A stretch of 6,449 nucleotides of DNA from Coriobacteriales bacterium (GTDB taxonomy: Bacteria > Actinomycetota > Coriobacteriia > Coriobacteriales > UBA8131). Position numbers and translations under genes: made by a program. Shown here in pieces: positions 1 through 5,915 of this stretch. Within the stretch, counting starts at the first letter, position 1, and each line of letters begins with the position of its first letter. The notes beneath the pieces are model-generated. The model was not told the DNA's origin. It did not search any database and saw only the letters and a program-made list of their open reading frames with translations. The DNA lies in contig JAITUO010000175.1 of the NCBI GenBank assembly GCA_031286245.1, positions 1-6,449 on the forward strand, in the 5' to 3' direction.

Positions 1-17
1 TCTAAGCCCATATTCAC

Positions 18-95
18 ATCGCCACAAGTCAGACCGACGAAAAATCGCCATAAGTCCGACCGACAAAAAATCGCCACAAGTCCGACCGACGAAAA
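18..95. repeat. Three tandem copies of a 26-bp repeat
   Basis: Three head-to-tail 26-bp units occupy 18-43, 44-69 and 70-95, followed by the first three bases of a fourth (96-98). Each unit reads atcgcca(c/t)aagt, then c(a/c)gaccgac in slightly varying form, then an A-run. Units differ from one another at only a few positions. The array ends five bases before the stop codon of the leftward M20 gene, so it sits immediately downstream of that gene. It lacks a strong internal hairpin, so it does not look like a terminator. Direct 20-26-bp repeats are typical of multiple transposase-binding sites at the ends of IS21, Mu or Tn7-type elements, but no transposase is in view and that identification is only a hypothesis. 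The array may extend in divergent form to the left of the window. Confidence 0.85.
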
Positions 96-99
96 ATCA

Positions 100-1563
100 T
101 CAGCACTGACGCATCAGACGTAGATAGAACTGGACATTTTTCACGATCTTCTCCACAGGAACTCGCTCATTATGTCCATGGATTGTATTGCGCTCGGATT
201 TGCTGACAGCCACTGCCGAGAAGCGGTACACTCCATCGCTGATCCGACAATAATGTCGGGAGTCGCTGGCAGCCACCATCAGATAGGGCGAGACCAGAGT
301 CTTTGGCCATGTTTCCGCGATGACACCCTTCAAAATCTCCCAATAGGACCCATCGGTCCTGGAGTCGATCGAAGGATTCATCCCATACAGTATGTTGAAC
401 TTGATATCAGGATTTTTCGCGACAGACTTCAGATACTCGACAGCACTCTCCGGAGTCTCGCCACCGATCAGGCGCAGGTTGGCGCGCATCTTGGCAGACG
501 GTGGCAGTACATTGGTGGCTTTGCCGCCTTCCATCATCGTAAACGCACAGGTCGTCCGCATCATGGCATTCAATTCGCCACCGGTCTTGCGGCAGATCAA
601 ATCGAGTACCGGCATAAAGCACCACAAATTGGCGAACAGCAAGCGATAGGCAAAGGTCGAATAACGACCCAATGTGTCAAACATCTCAGCTACCGGTTTG
701 GTCAGTTTGTTCGGGAAGGGACGGTTCTCGATACGTACCACCGCTTGTGATAACTGTCCGACCAGGGTATGTGGCGGGGGAGCAGAGGCATGTCCGCCTT
801 GGCTCTCGATGCTTAGCTCAACATCCAACATGCCTTTTTCGGCAATACCGATGACAGCGCAAGGTTGTTTGACACCCGGGAAAATGTCTTCAACAACCGC
901 TCCACCTTCGTCAATCACCAATCCCGGGCTGACTCCTCTTTGCTGCAATAGTTCAACCATCTCAGGAGCACTCGGCCCGGCGATTTCCTCGTCACCGGAA
1001 AAGGCGAAATACATGTCGTTCTTAGGCACAAAGCCTTGAGCTAGCAGCATCTCTGCTGCGGATAGAACTCCATTTAAGGTGATCTTGGTATCCAAGGTAC
1101 CGCGTCCCCACAAAACACCATCTTCTATGATGCCGGCGAACGCGGGCTTCTCCCAAGCCTCTTCATCGGCTGGCACGACGTCGTAATGTGACATCAAGAC
1201 TACCGGGCTGGCACTGTTTTCTCCTTTTAGGGAGAAAAGCAGCCCACTGGCCCCGACATGCTCAGGCGGGCAGACTTGGTGGACGGTAGGGAACAAGGTT
1301 TCTATCACCTGATGGAACCTCGTGAATTCGGTCTCATCGACCAGTGCCGGATTGTCGGAAGAGACTGTCTTACAACGCACCATCTGTGCGAGGCTGTCAG
1401 TGACTTTATCGCTGTCAATAACAGCCTCACTGATGACTGGTTTTTTTGTGATTGGTGGTTTGAAATTAAAAGCTCTGACAAGCAAAATAGCCACGAATAT
1501 GACCAGGACGGAAAAAACTCCCAATACACAAATAGCTACCAGTAAAAAAAACGGCAAGTTCAT
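100..1563 (-). CDS. Membrane-anchored M20 family metallopeptidase/amidohydrolase (PM20D1/carboxypeptidase S-like)
   Basis: A 487-residue zinc-dependent hydrolase. Residues 4-30 form one hydrophobic N-terminal segment, an uncleaved anchor or signal, followed by the catalytic domain. The M20 metal and catalytic residues are present: H126 and D128 in SHYDVVPA, bridging D158 in WGRGTLDTK, catalytic E192 with metal ligand E193 in SGDEEIAG, D218 in VIDEGG, and H462 in NTIHGHNERV. H258 in QGGHASAPPP lies in the inserted dimerisation-type domain. The SDSRHY and TIHGHNE blocks and the N-terminal helix resemble yeast carboxypeptidase S and mammalian PM20D1, which act on C-terminal-blocked dipeptides or N-acyl amino acids. 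The true substrate is unknown. The start at 1563 is chosen because a strong GAGGAGG lies 8 bases upstream. A longer TTG-started frame (to 1656) has no such site and runs through repeated control DNA. The gene is divergent from the S33-type hydrolase at 1866, and the two may share control. Confidence 0.92.
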   Translation of the reverse strand: MNLPFFLLVAICVLGVFSVLVIFVAILLVRAFNFKPPITKKPVISEAVIDSDKVTDSLAQMVRCKTVSSDNPALVDETEFTRFHQVIETLFPTVHQVCPPEHVGASGLLFSLKGENSASPVVLMSHYDVVPADEEAWEKPAFAGIIEDGVLWGRGTLDTKITLNGVLSAAEMLLAQGFVPKNDMYFAFSGDEEIAGPSAPEMVELLQQRGVSPGLVIDEGGAVVEDIFPGVKQPCAVIGIAEKGMLDVELSIESQGGHASAPPPHTLVGQLSQAVVRIENRPFPNKLTKPVAEMFDTLGRYSTFAYRLLFANLWCFMPVLDLICRKTGGELNAMMRTTCAFTMMEGGKATNVLPPSAKMRANLRLIGGETPESAVEYLKSVAKNPDIKFNILYGMNPSIDSRTDGSYWEILKGVIAETWPKTLVSPYLMVAASDSRHYCRISDGVYRFSAVAVSKSERNTIHGHNERVPVEKIVKNVQFYLRLMRQC

Positions 1564-1571
1564 AAATAACG

Positions 1572-1578
1572 CCTCCTC
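1572..1578 (-). promoter_or_regulatory. Ribosome binding site of the M20 gene
   Basis: Read on the minus strand this is GAGGAGG, separated by 8 bases (cgttattt) from the ATG at 1563-1561. It is a near-perfect Shine-Dalgarno sequence. It settles the start at 1563 rather than at the far upstream in-frame TTG at 1656. Confidence 0.85.
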
Positions 1579-1642
1579 TACGTAGTTAAACGGCCATTGC
1601 CTATTAAACAACAAACTCGATAGATGGTGGAGCACAAACGTC

Positions 1643-1660
1643 GCAATCACAAGCAATCAC
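1643..1660. repeat. Two direct GCAATCAC repeats spaced one helical turn
   Basis: GCAATCAC occurs at 1643-1650 and again at 1653-1660, a 10-bp period, so both copies face the same side of the helix. On the minus strand they read GTGATTGC twice and lie about 80 bases upstream of the M20 start. This arrangement is usual for tandem binding of a regulator such as an OmpR-type protein. No regulator can be assigned from the sequence. Confidence 0.6.
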
Positions 1661-1667
1661 TCAAGGG

Positions 1668-1687
1668 ATTGATTTGGACTAATCAAT
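1668..1687. promoter_or_regulatory. Dyad, candidate operator between the divergent genes
   Basis: ATTGATT at 1668-1674 and its exact reverse complement AATCAAT at 1681-1687 flank a 6-base centre (tggact). The 20-bp dyad lies in the divergent control region, 8 bases from the GCAATCAC direct repeats. Its size and position suit a dimeric repressor or activator. The AT-rich half-sites could also arise by chance, so the operator role is an inference. Confidence 0.4.
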
Positions 1688-1714
1688 GGTGGTGTGCAAA
1701 CACTGTAGTAATAT

Positions 1715-1780
1715 GGTTTTGCGCTGTAAGCAGGCTGGTACTCCGCTGTAAGCAGGTCGGTTTTGTGCTGTAAGCAGGTC
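1715..1780. repeat. Three tandem copies of a 22-bp repeat
   Basis: Three head-to-tail 22-bp units lie at 1715-1736, 1737-1758 and 1759-1780. Their shared core is gctgtaagcagg (starting at 1723, 1745 and 1767), preceded in two of the three by ggtttt. The last two units share gctgtaagcaggtcg. A partial continuation (gtttgtgg) follows. The array lies in the divergent region, ending 85 bases upstream of the hydrolase start. It is too short and too closely spaced to be CRISPR. Two readings remain: stacked binding sites for a regulator, since the spacing is about two helical turns, or transposase-binding repeats left from the end of an IS21-like or Tn7-like element. Its sequence is not convincingly the same as the 26-bp array at 18-95. 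Confidence 0.85.
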
Positions 1781-1853
1781 GTTTGTGGTTATAGGTGCCT
1801 GACGGTAGTACGAATTGTCTTCCACCCAGGCATCAACAGGAAAACTTGGTATC

Positions 1854-1860
1854 GAGGAGG
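1854..1860 (+). promoter_or_regulatory. Ribosome binding site of the S33-type hydrolase
   Basis: GAGGAGG lies 5 bases (aagcg) before the ATG at 1866. It decides the start. A TTG-started in-frame extension from 1815 would add 17 polar residues (SSTQASTGKLG...) unlike the family and would place this site inside the gene. Confidence 0.85.
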
Positions 1861-1865
1861 AAGCG

Positions 1866-2831
1866 ATGTCGAAGAAAATCTACCCCATCGATTATAAAAA
1901 GGTCGTAACGCTAGGCGGTGTTCCACAGCATATCCGCGTGCGTGGAACTGACGCAAGCAAACCTATACTATTGTTCATCCACGGAGGACCAGGCGTGCCT
2001 GATCGGCACTGGGTTTTAAAGGACCAGTCTGGTCTGGCTAATGTCTCGACAATGGTCTGCTGGGATCAACGGGGAGCCGGCAAGAGTTATAACAAAGAAC
2101 AGTCCCTGCAACCGATGACGATTGACATGATGGTCAACGATGCAGCCGAACTGGTTGAATACCTCTGCCGCGAATTCAATCAGGAGAAAGTCAATATCGT
2201 CGGTCACTCCTGGGGGTCGATGCTTGGCACACTGTTAGCCCAACGCCATCCGGAGCGGATTGCTGCCTATGTTGGCATGGGTCAAGCCGTCGATCTGGAA
2301 GAGCTCGAGAAAATCTCCTACCAGTTTGTCATCGACGAAGCCACCCGGCTGGGAGACAAGAAAGCGCTGAGCGACATGGCGAAAATCGGTCCGCCGGTCA
2401 ATGGTAGTTATGGCTCGGTCGACAATCTGGTGATCCAACGCAACTATATGACGAAGTACGGCGGAGCAGCCTATAACCACAAAGAATCTATCTGGTCTTC
2501 TGTCATCATTCCGGTCATCCAATCGCCTGAATACACGCTTTATGACCTGTACCGGTACATGAAGGGGGCCTTCTACTGCCTGCACCAGCTTTGGGACGAG
2601 ATCGCCATAACCGTCCGCTTTGACCAGACAGTCGACAGCTTTGCCATGCCCGTCTATTTCACTGAGGGACGCCATGATAAAAACACCCCTCCCGAACTTG
2701 CCTGGGCATGGTACGAGCAGCTTCAAGCTCCCCACAAGGATTGGTATTGGTTTGAAGAGTCCGGTCATTCACCAATCAAGGAGCAGCCAGAACTCTGGGG
2801 TAAAGTAATTCGCGGCTGGCTATTTGATTAA
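1866..2831 (+). CDS. Alpha/beta hydrolase, proline iminopeptidase-like (peptidase S33 type)
   Basis: A 321-residue cytosolic protein without a signal peptide. The features in order are: the oxyanion-hole motif HGGPG at residues 39-43; WDQRGAGKS at 66-74, the family's DQRG signature; the nucleophile elbow GHSWG with Ser115; a helical cap at about residues 140-250; the acidic residue Asp271 in EGRHDKNTP; and catalytic His301 in EESGHSP. HGGPG plus DQRG is characteristic of prolyl aminopeptidases and related S33 hydrolases, which remove an N-terminal residue (classically proline) from small peptides. Other members hydrolyse esters or amides, and the sequence alone does not fix the substrate, so no gene symbol is given. 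The gene is monocistronic, divergent from the membrane-anchored M20 hydrolase and separated from it by 302 bases of repeat-rich control DNA. This suggests co-regulated use of peptides or acyl amino acids, which is an inference. No clear terminator follows. Confidence 0.9.
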   Translation: MSKKIYPIDYKKVVTLGGVPQHIRVRGTDASKPILLFIHGGPGVPDRHWVLKDQSGLANVSTMVCWDQRGAGKSYNKEQSLQPMTIDMMVNDAAELVEYLCREFNQEKVNIVGHSWGSMLGTLLAQRHPERIAAYVGMGQAVDLEELEKISYQFVIDEATRLGDKKALSDMAKIGPPVNGSYGSVDNLVIQRNYMTKYGGAAYNHKESIWSSVIIPVIQSPEYTLYDLYRYMKGAFYCLHQLWDEIAITVRFDQTVDSFAMPVYFTEGRHDKNTPPELAWAWYEQLQAPHKDWYWFEESGHSPIKEQPELWGKVIRGWLFD

Positions 2832-3007
2832 ACTGTGGATAAACCCGTGTGCGGTGCTTGATTAATACCTCTGTGTAACCGGTAGATTCATCGAGAGGGC
2901 TAAAAGACGCTAACCATACCTAAGACCATCCGGATTTGGGCTTGTGCGTCACTTTTCAGCTCTTACACTTGATTTCTACGTGACTGTATAGCCTATAAAT
3001 TAGCAAT

Positions 3008-3198
3008 CCTGGGAATTCCGGAGTTTTTGGCCAAAAAGGGCTCTCATGTATGGCTGTTTGACCTGTTTTGCGGGATCCGGTTTTCTCCACAATTTAAAAG
3101 TGCTGGTAGATGAGCTGAGACAAAATTCTATATGTGTGAAATCGATAGAGAACTATACATGAGAGCCCTTTTTGGCCAAAAACTCCGGAATTCCCAGG
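3008..3198. repeat. 191-bp element with perfect 44-bp inverted arms (MITE-like or invertible segment)
   Basis: The left arm 3008-3051 and the right arm 3155-3198 are exact reverse complements over all 44 bases and enclose a 103-base centre. Each arm is itself built of palindromes: GGAATTCC, the overlapping TCCGGA, and TTTTTGGCCAAAAA (3024-3037 on the left). Identity stops abruptly at both ends. No convincing target-site duplication is visible: the left flank ends gcaat and the right flank begins aaata. No transposase is encoded. If transcribed, the arms would form a 44-bp RNA stem with a large loop, unlike an intrinsic terminator. Possible natures are a non-autonomous transposable element (MITE), a site-specifically invertible segment, or a cruciform-forming site. 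The inner end of each arm reads ggctctcatgtat toward the centre, faintly like ISL3-family termini, but this is weak. Confidence 0.85.
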
Positions 3199-3319
3199 AA
3201 ATAGCCATAGAAAGCGCAAAAACAGAGTTGCGAGAGTGTTGGAACTACTTTGAAGAGCCACTCATGAGTGCAAGCCGCAATCATACATGTTATGAGAGCT
3301 TCCAGCCTCCCTATATCGC

Positions 3320-3348
3320 TGGACGAGAGGCGAGCTTTCGTATATCAT
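3320..3348 (+). promoter_or_regulatory. Candidate sigma-70-type promoter of the tRNA-Asp gene
   Basis: TGGACG (3320-3325, four of six matches to TTGACA) is followed after exactly 17 bases by TATCAT (3343-3348, five of six matches to TATAAT). The tRNA begins 30 bases beyond the -10 box. Spacing and position suit a stable-RNA promoter. The call rests on consensus matching only. Confidence 0.45.
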
Positions 3349-3378
3349 AACGTCCGCTGTCTTTGCAGTAGTGATTGC

Positions 3379-3455
3379 GGGGTGTTAGCTCAGTTGGTTA
3401 GAGTGCCGGCCTGTCAAGCCGGAGGTCGCGGGTTCAAGTCCCGTACATCCCGCCA
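3379..3455 (+). tRNA. tRNA-Asp (anticodon GTC)
   Basis: A complete 77-base cloverleaf. The acceptor stem is GGGGTGT/ACATCCC with one G-T wobble. The D arm is GCTC-agttggtta-GAGT, the anticodon stem is CCGGC/GCCGG with loop CTGTCAA, and the variable loop is aggtc. The T arm is GCGGG-TTCAAGT-CCCGT. Discriminator G and an encoded CCA tail (3453-3455) follow. The anticodon GTC at 3413-3415 reads Asp codons. It stands alone; no second tRNA follows before the next gene. No duplicate of its 3' end, as an integrated element would leave, is seen in the window. Confidence 0.97.
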
Positions 3456-3479
3456 GAAATCTTGATTCACTTAAAGCCA

Positions 3480-3508
3480 TTGCACAAATAACCTTATCAT
3501 GTGATACT
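3480..3508 (+). promoter_or_regulatory. Weak candidate promoter of the DUF2510 gene
   Basis: GATACT (3503-3508, four of six matches to TATAAT) is preceded by TG one base upstream (an extended -10, tgtGATACT). A poor -35, TTGCAC (3480-3485), lies 17 bases away. It sits 42 bases before the start codon. Readthrough from the tRNA promoter is an alternative source of transcription, since no terminator is seen after the tRNA. Confidence 0.3.
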
Positions 3509-3550
3509 GACCTCTGCATACCAGATATTACCTTAGAGTGAGGAGTAGAT

Positions 3551-4126
3551 ATGTCACAGCCGATAGCAGGATGGTACCCAGATCCATCAGGCGACCCCAC
3601 AAAGATCCGGTATTGGGATGGCGAACAATGGACCAGCAATGTAATGGACAGTCAAGCCAGCTCTGGCTATAGCCAACCAGACGCTGGTTATACCCAAGCT
3701 CAGTCAGCCTCTCAGCCAGCACCTGGCTATCAACAGGCATCTCAATCGGCACAGCCTGCCCAGTATGCCCAAACTACCCCGCCTCCTCAATATACCCAGC
3801 CTGCTCAATACAGCCAATATGGCCAAATAGCCCCGGCGCCCAAGAAAGAATCCAAGGCTCCAGTCATCGGTTTTATTTGCGCCATGGTCGGGCTGGCGAC
3901 GTGTTTTTCAGCTATTATCGTTGCGGCTGTAGCAGGCTCTGGTTCAGAAGTACTGATCGGTGTCCTCTTTATGTTGGGCACTCTCATGACTGTTCCAGCG
4001 ATCATTTTCGGAATCATCGGCTTGAAGAACAAGAAAAAGGGAATGGCTATCGCCAGTTTAATACTTGGGGTCTTTGGCATACTGGCGTTCGTCGGTTTGT
4101 TGATTCTCGGTTTGTCATTAATTTGA
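3551..4126 (+). CDS. DUF2510 domain-containing small membrane protein
   Basis: A 191-residue protein of unknown function. Residues 6-30 carry the DUF2510 signature GWYPDPSG...KIRYWDGEQWT, a short Trp/Tyr-rich module common in Actinomycetota, usually at an end of membrane proteins. Residues 35-95 form a low-complexity linker rich in Gln, Tyr, Pro, Ala and Ser with recurring GY and QY steps, probably disordered. Three hydrophobic segments follow at about 104-128, 134-157 and 164-190, with a basic loop (KNKKKG) between the last two. This C-terminal part resembles the small DUF4190-like membrane modules often paired with DUF2510. The start is supported by AGGAG five bases upstream (3541-3545). 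The gene is convergent with the two-component operon and lies downstream of the tRNA, with no functional partner evident. The soluble N-terminal module is probably cytoplasmic, but topology is inferred only. Confidence 0.88.
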   Translation: MSQPIAGWYPDPSGDPTKIRYWDGEQWTSNVMDSQASSGYSQPDAGYTQAQSASQPAPGYQQASQSAQPAQYAQTTPPPQYTQPAQYSQYGQIAPAPKKESKAPVIGFICAMVGLATCFSAIIVAAVAGSGSEVLIGVLFMLGTLMTVPAIIFGIIGLKNKKKGMAIASLILGVFGILAFVGLLILGLSLI

Positions 4127-4188
4127 TTACTACCTATTGAGGCCGTCAGTCAGACGCTGATTTGGCTGGGAAAGAGAGTGGCGCCTCA
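4127..4188. other. Short convergent intergenic region
   Basis: These 62 bases separate the rightward DUF2510 gene from the leftward histidine kinase gene. Weak inverted matches exist (TGAGGC at 4138-4143 with GCCTCA at 4183-4188, and GCCTC/GAGGC across the kinase stop codon). None has the GC stem plus T-run of an intrinsic terminator on either strand, so termination here is not shown. Confidence 0.5.
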
Positions 4189-5898
4189 TTATCGAGGCTG
4201 CTGCCAAAGAGCAGGAATATAACAGGTTACAGTAGTACCAGATTTTTCTGAACTGGAGAGTTCAACGTAACCTCCGTGATGCTCAACAACATGCTTGACT
4301 ATTGATAGACCAAGACCGGTTCCACCGGTCTTTTTGTTTCGCGACCTGTCTACTCGGTAGAATCGCTGGAACACATTGTTTTGATGTACGAGTGGAATTC
4401 CTATACCAGAGTCCCGAACACTGATTCTGACCAGGCTTTCTTTAGGTATTAGGGATAAGGAAACAGAAACACTACCATCATCATAGTTGTACTTGATGGC
4501 GTTATCGATCAAGTTGTAAAGCAGCTCTTCAATCATCTGCCGATTAGCTTTTATCTCAAATCGATCACCGACCAAGTTGACCGTCACACCTTTTTCAGCA
4601 GCTTGAGCCTGCATAACACCAATTACCATGACAGCTAATTCATATAGGTCGAAACTGGTTGTCTCCATTCTGGACATACCTTCATCGAACTCCGACAACC
4701 TGATGATGCCGTCAATGATACTGATCAGGCGTCTTGCCTGATCGGATATCTTTACCGCAAATCCACCAATATCAGCTTCTTTAGCCATGCCAGTAGAGAT
4801 CATTTCTGCCAAAGCAGAAATCGAGGTTAACGGCGTTTTTAGTTCATGTGAGACATTTGCAGTAAATTCGCGGCGCTGTATTTCAGCTTGGTGTTGCTCG
4901 GTGATGTCAAAGAACAAGACGACAGCACCAGCAATCTCATCGCCGCTGAGGACTGGACTGAAATACAGATTGTAAAACCTGCTGTTACGTTCCCAGGTCA
5001 TCTCAGTATTCAGTCCTGTCAAGCATTCCTTGACATGCTGTTGAAAACCGATATCGCGACAGACATGCAAGATATCGGACTGCTCCACATCATCCCATTC
5101 AGCGAAAATAGCCAAGGCACTCCGGTTGGCCATGAGAATCTTGCCTGCTTCATCCAGCAGAATCAAACCTTCGCGCATATTGTTAGTGATCGCACTGATG
5201 GTGCTGGCGCGGCTTTCCAAACTGGTAATTTGGTTGGCAATCTCAAGCTGTTGTTCATCTATCCGTTTGGCAAAAGGTACCAGTTCATCGTAGTAGACTG
5301 GGTTTTCTGTAGAGAAGTCAATGTCCATCAACGGCTTGACAATATTATTTGTCAACCGACTGGCCAGAAAACTCGCTAGTAGCAGGATCGTTGTTGTCAC
5401 CAGTATGATCACTGGCAGCATGTCGAACAGGACCCCCCCAAGGTTACTGACAGTTTTAGACATCCGAAAGACATTACCATCTGCAAAGCGAATGGCGTAG
5501 TAGTAAGTCTCGGTAAGCTGGGTGTTCGAATAACGTGTGGACTCTCCGAAGCCTGTCGCCAGTGCAGAAATAACCTCTGCTCGGTCAGCATGGTTATCCA
5601 TGTTTTTTGCAGAAGCCTGATTGTCATAGAGCACTGTTCCATCCGGTGCAATGATTGTCACACGCAAAGCAGTGTCGTTTTTTCCAATGAAAGAGAAATA
5701 ACTATCTAATGACGAAGCGGTTGTAGTATCGATGCCGAGATTGTCCAATACCCCGACTACCAGCCTGGCATTCTCACGGATTTCAGTCAGCGCGCGGTCT
5801 TTTGTGGTGTTATAAAAGAATAGACTGAGCAATGTCGACAAGACAACGACGCTCATAAACACCAAGATCGAGAAATTCAGATAAATGCGTCTACGCAA
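4189..5898 (-). CDS. PhoR-like membrane sensor histidine kinase
   Basis: A 569-residue membrane kinase that should autophosphorylate and pass phosphate to the adjacent response regulator. The order is: TM1 at about 7-28; an extracytoplasmic sensor at 30-155 with IIAPDGTVLYDN and NHADRAEV blocks typical of PhoR/WalK-type single-Cache-like sensors; TM2 at about 157-180; a short HAMP-like linker (IVKPLMDIDF...YDELVPFAKRI); and a PAS domain at about 235-335. Then come HisKA with phospho-acceptor His351 in VSHELKTPLTS and the HATPase_c boxes: N (NLIDNAIKYN, Asn466), G1 (DSGIGIP), F (FQRFYRVD) and G2 (GGTGLGLS). All catalytic motifs are intact. The start is TTG at 5898-5896, six bases after the regulator's stop, with GGAGGG inside the regulator's last codons, so translation is probably coupled. 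The signal sensed is unknown. The PhoR-like architecture suggests phosphate or envelope control but does not prove it. Confidence 0.93.
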   Translation of the reverse strand: MRRRIYLNFSILVFMSVVVLSTLLSLFFYNTTKDRALTEIRENARLVVGVLDNLGIDTTTASSLDSYFSFIGKNDTALRVTIIAPDGTVLYDNQASAKNMDNHADRAEVISALATGFGESTRYSNTQLTETYYYAIRFADGNVFRMSKTVSNLGGVLFDMLPVIILVTTTILLLASFLASRLTNNIVKPLMDIDFSTENPVYYDELVPFAKRIDEQQLEIANQITSLESRASTISAITNNMREGLILLDEAGKILMANRSALAIFAEWDDVEQSDILHVCRDIGFQQHVKECLTGLNTEMTWERNSRFYNLYFSPVLSGDEIAGAVVLFFDITEQHQAEIQRREFTANVSHELKTPLTSISALAEMISTGMAKEADIGGFAVKISDQARRLISIIDGIIRLSEFDEGMSRMETTSFDLYELAVMVIGVMQAQAAEKGVTVNLVGDRFEIKANRQMIEELLYNLIDNAIKYNYDDGSVSVSLSLIPKESLVRISVRDSGIGIPLVHQNNVFQRFYRVDRSRNKKTGGTGLGLSIVKHVVEHHGGYVELSSSEKSGTTVTCYIPALWQQPR

Positions 5899-5915
5899 AG
5901 ACCTTCACCCTCCGA
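5899..5915 (-). promoter_or_regulatory. Ribosome binding site and stop/start junction of the two-component operon
   Basis: On the minus strand the regulator ends ATC GGA GGG TGA, then AGGTCT, then the kinase TTG. GGAGGG is thus both the regulator's final Gly-Gly codons and the kinase's Shine-Dalgarno, nine bases from TTG. This supports the TTG start and translational coupling. Confidence 0.7.

Larger units (their letters stand above)
2832..3378. other. 547-bp gene-poor region between the hydrolase and the tRNA
   Basis: No convincing coding region is seen here. The first part (2832-3007) has no obvious terminator hairpin with a T-run and no recognisable feature. The middle holds a 191-bp inverted-repeat element (3008-3198). 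The last part holds a candidate tRNA promoter at 3320-3348. A 72-codon frame at 3132-3350 runs through one arm of the inverted repeat and shows no family resemblance or ribosome binding site. Confidence 0.7.

Noticed and set aside
1564..1656. N-terminal extension of the M20 protein from a TTG at 1656
   Set aside because: The ATG at 1563 has a strong GAGGAGG at the right distance, and the extension would cover the GCAATCAC direct repeat and the Shine-Dalgarno itself.
18..1780. CRISPR interpretation of the two repeat arrays
   Set aside because: The units are contiguous with no unique 30-40-bp spacers, and there are no cas genes.
3259..3270. 12-bp palindrome CACTCATGAGTG upstream of the tRNA
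   Set aside because: It is a perfect dyad but isolated, short and not positioned over a recognisable promoter. It is too likely by chance to call an operator.
3132..3350. 72-codon open frame downstream of the hydrolase
   Set aside because: It starts inside the centre of the inverted-repeat element, reads through the right arm, has no ribosome binding site and has no family-like composition. It also ends over the candidate tRNA promoter.
3379..3455. tRNA-Asp as an integration (att) site
   Set aside because: No direct repeat of the tRNA 3' end and no integrase gene are present in the window.
3268..3465. 65-codon frame overlapping the tRNA
   Set aside because: It runs straight through the tRNA-Asp gene. 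Frames ending in LAQLVRVPACQAGGRGFKSRTSRQ-like sequence are a familiar false translation of tRNA genes.
4183..4198. Hairpin GCCTC-attatc-GAGGC as a terminator of the convergent genes
   Set aside because: It has only five base pairs, lacks a T-run on either strand and overlaps the kinase stop codon.
4888..5379. 163-codon plus-strand frame opposite the histidine kinase
   Set aside because: It is a shadow of the kinase gene, whose protein has all expected motifs across this stretch. The antisense frame has no ribosome binding site or family features.
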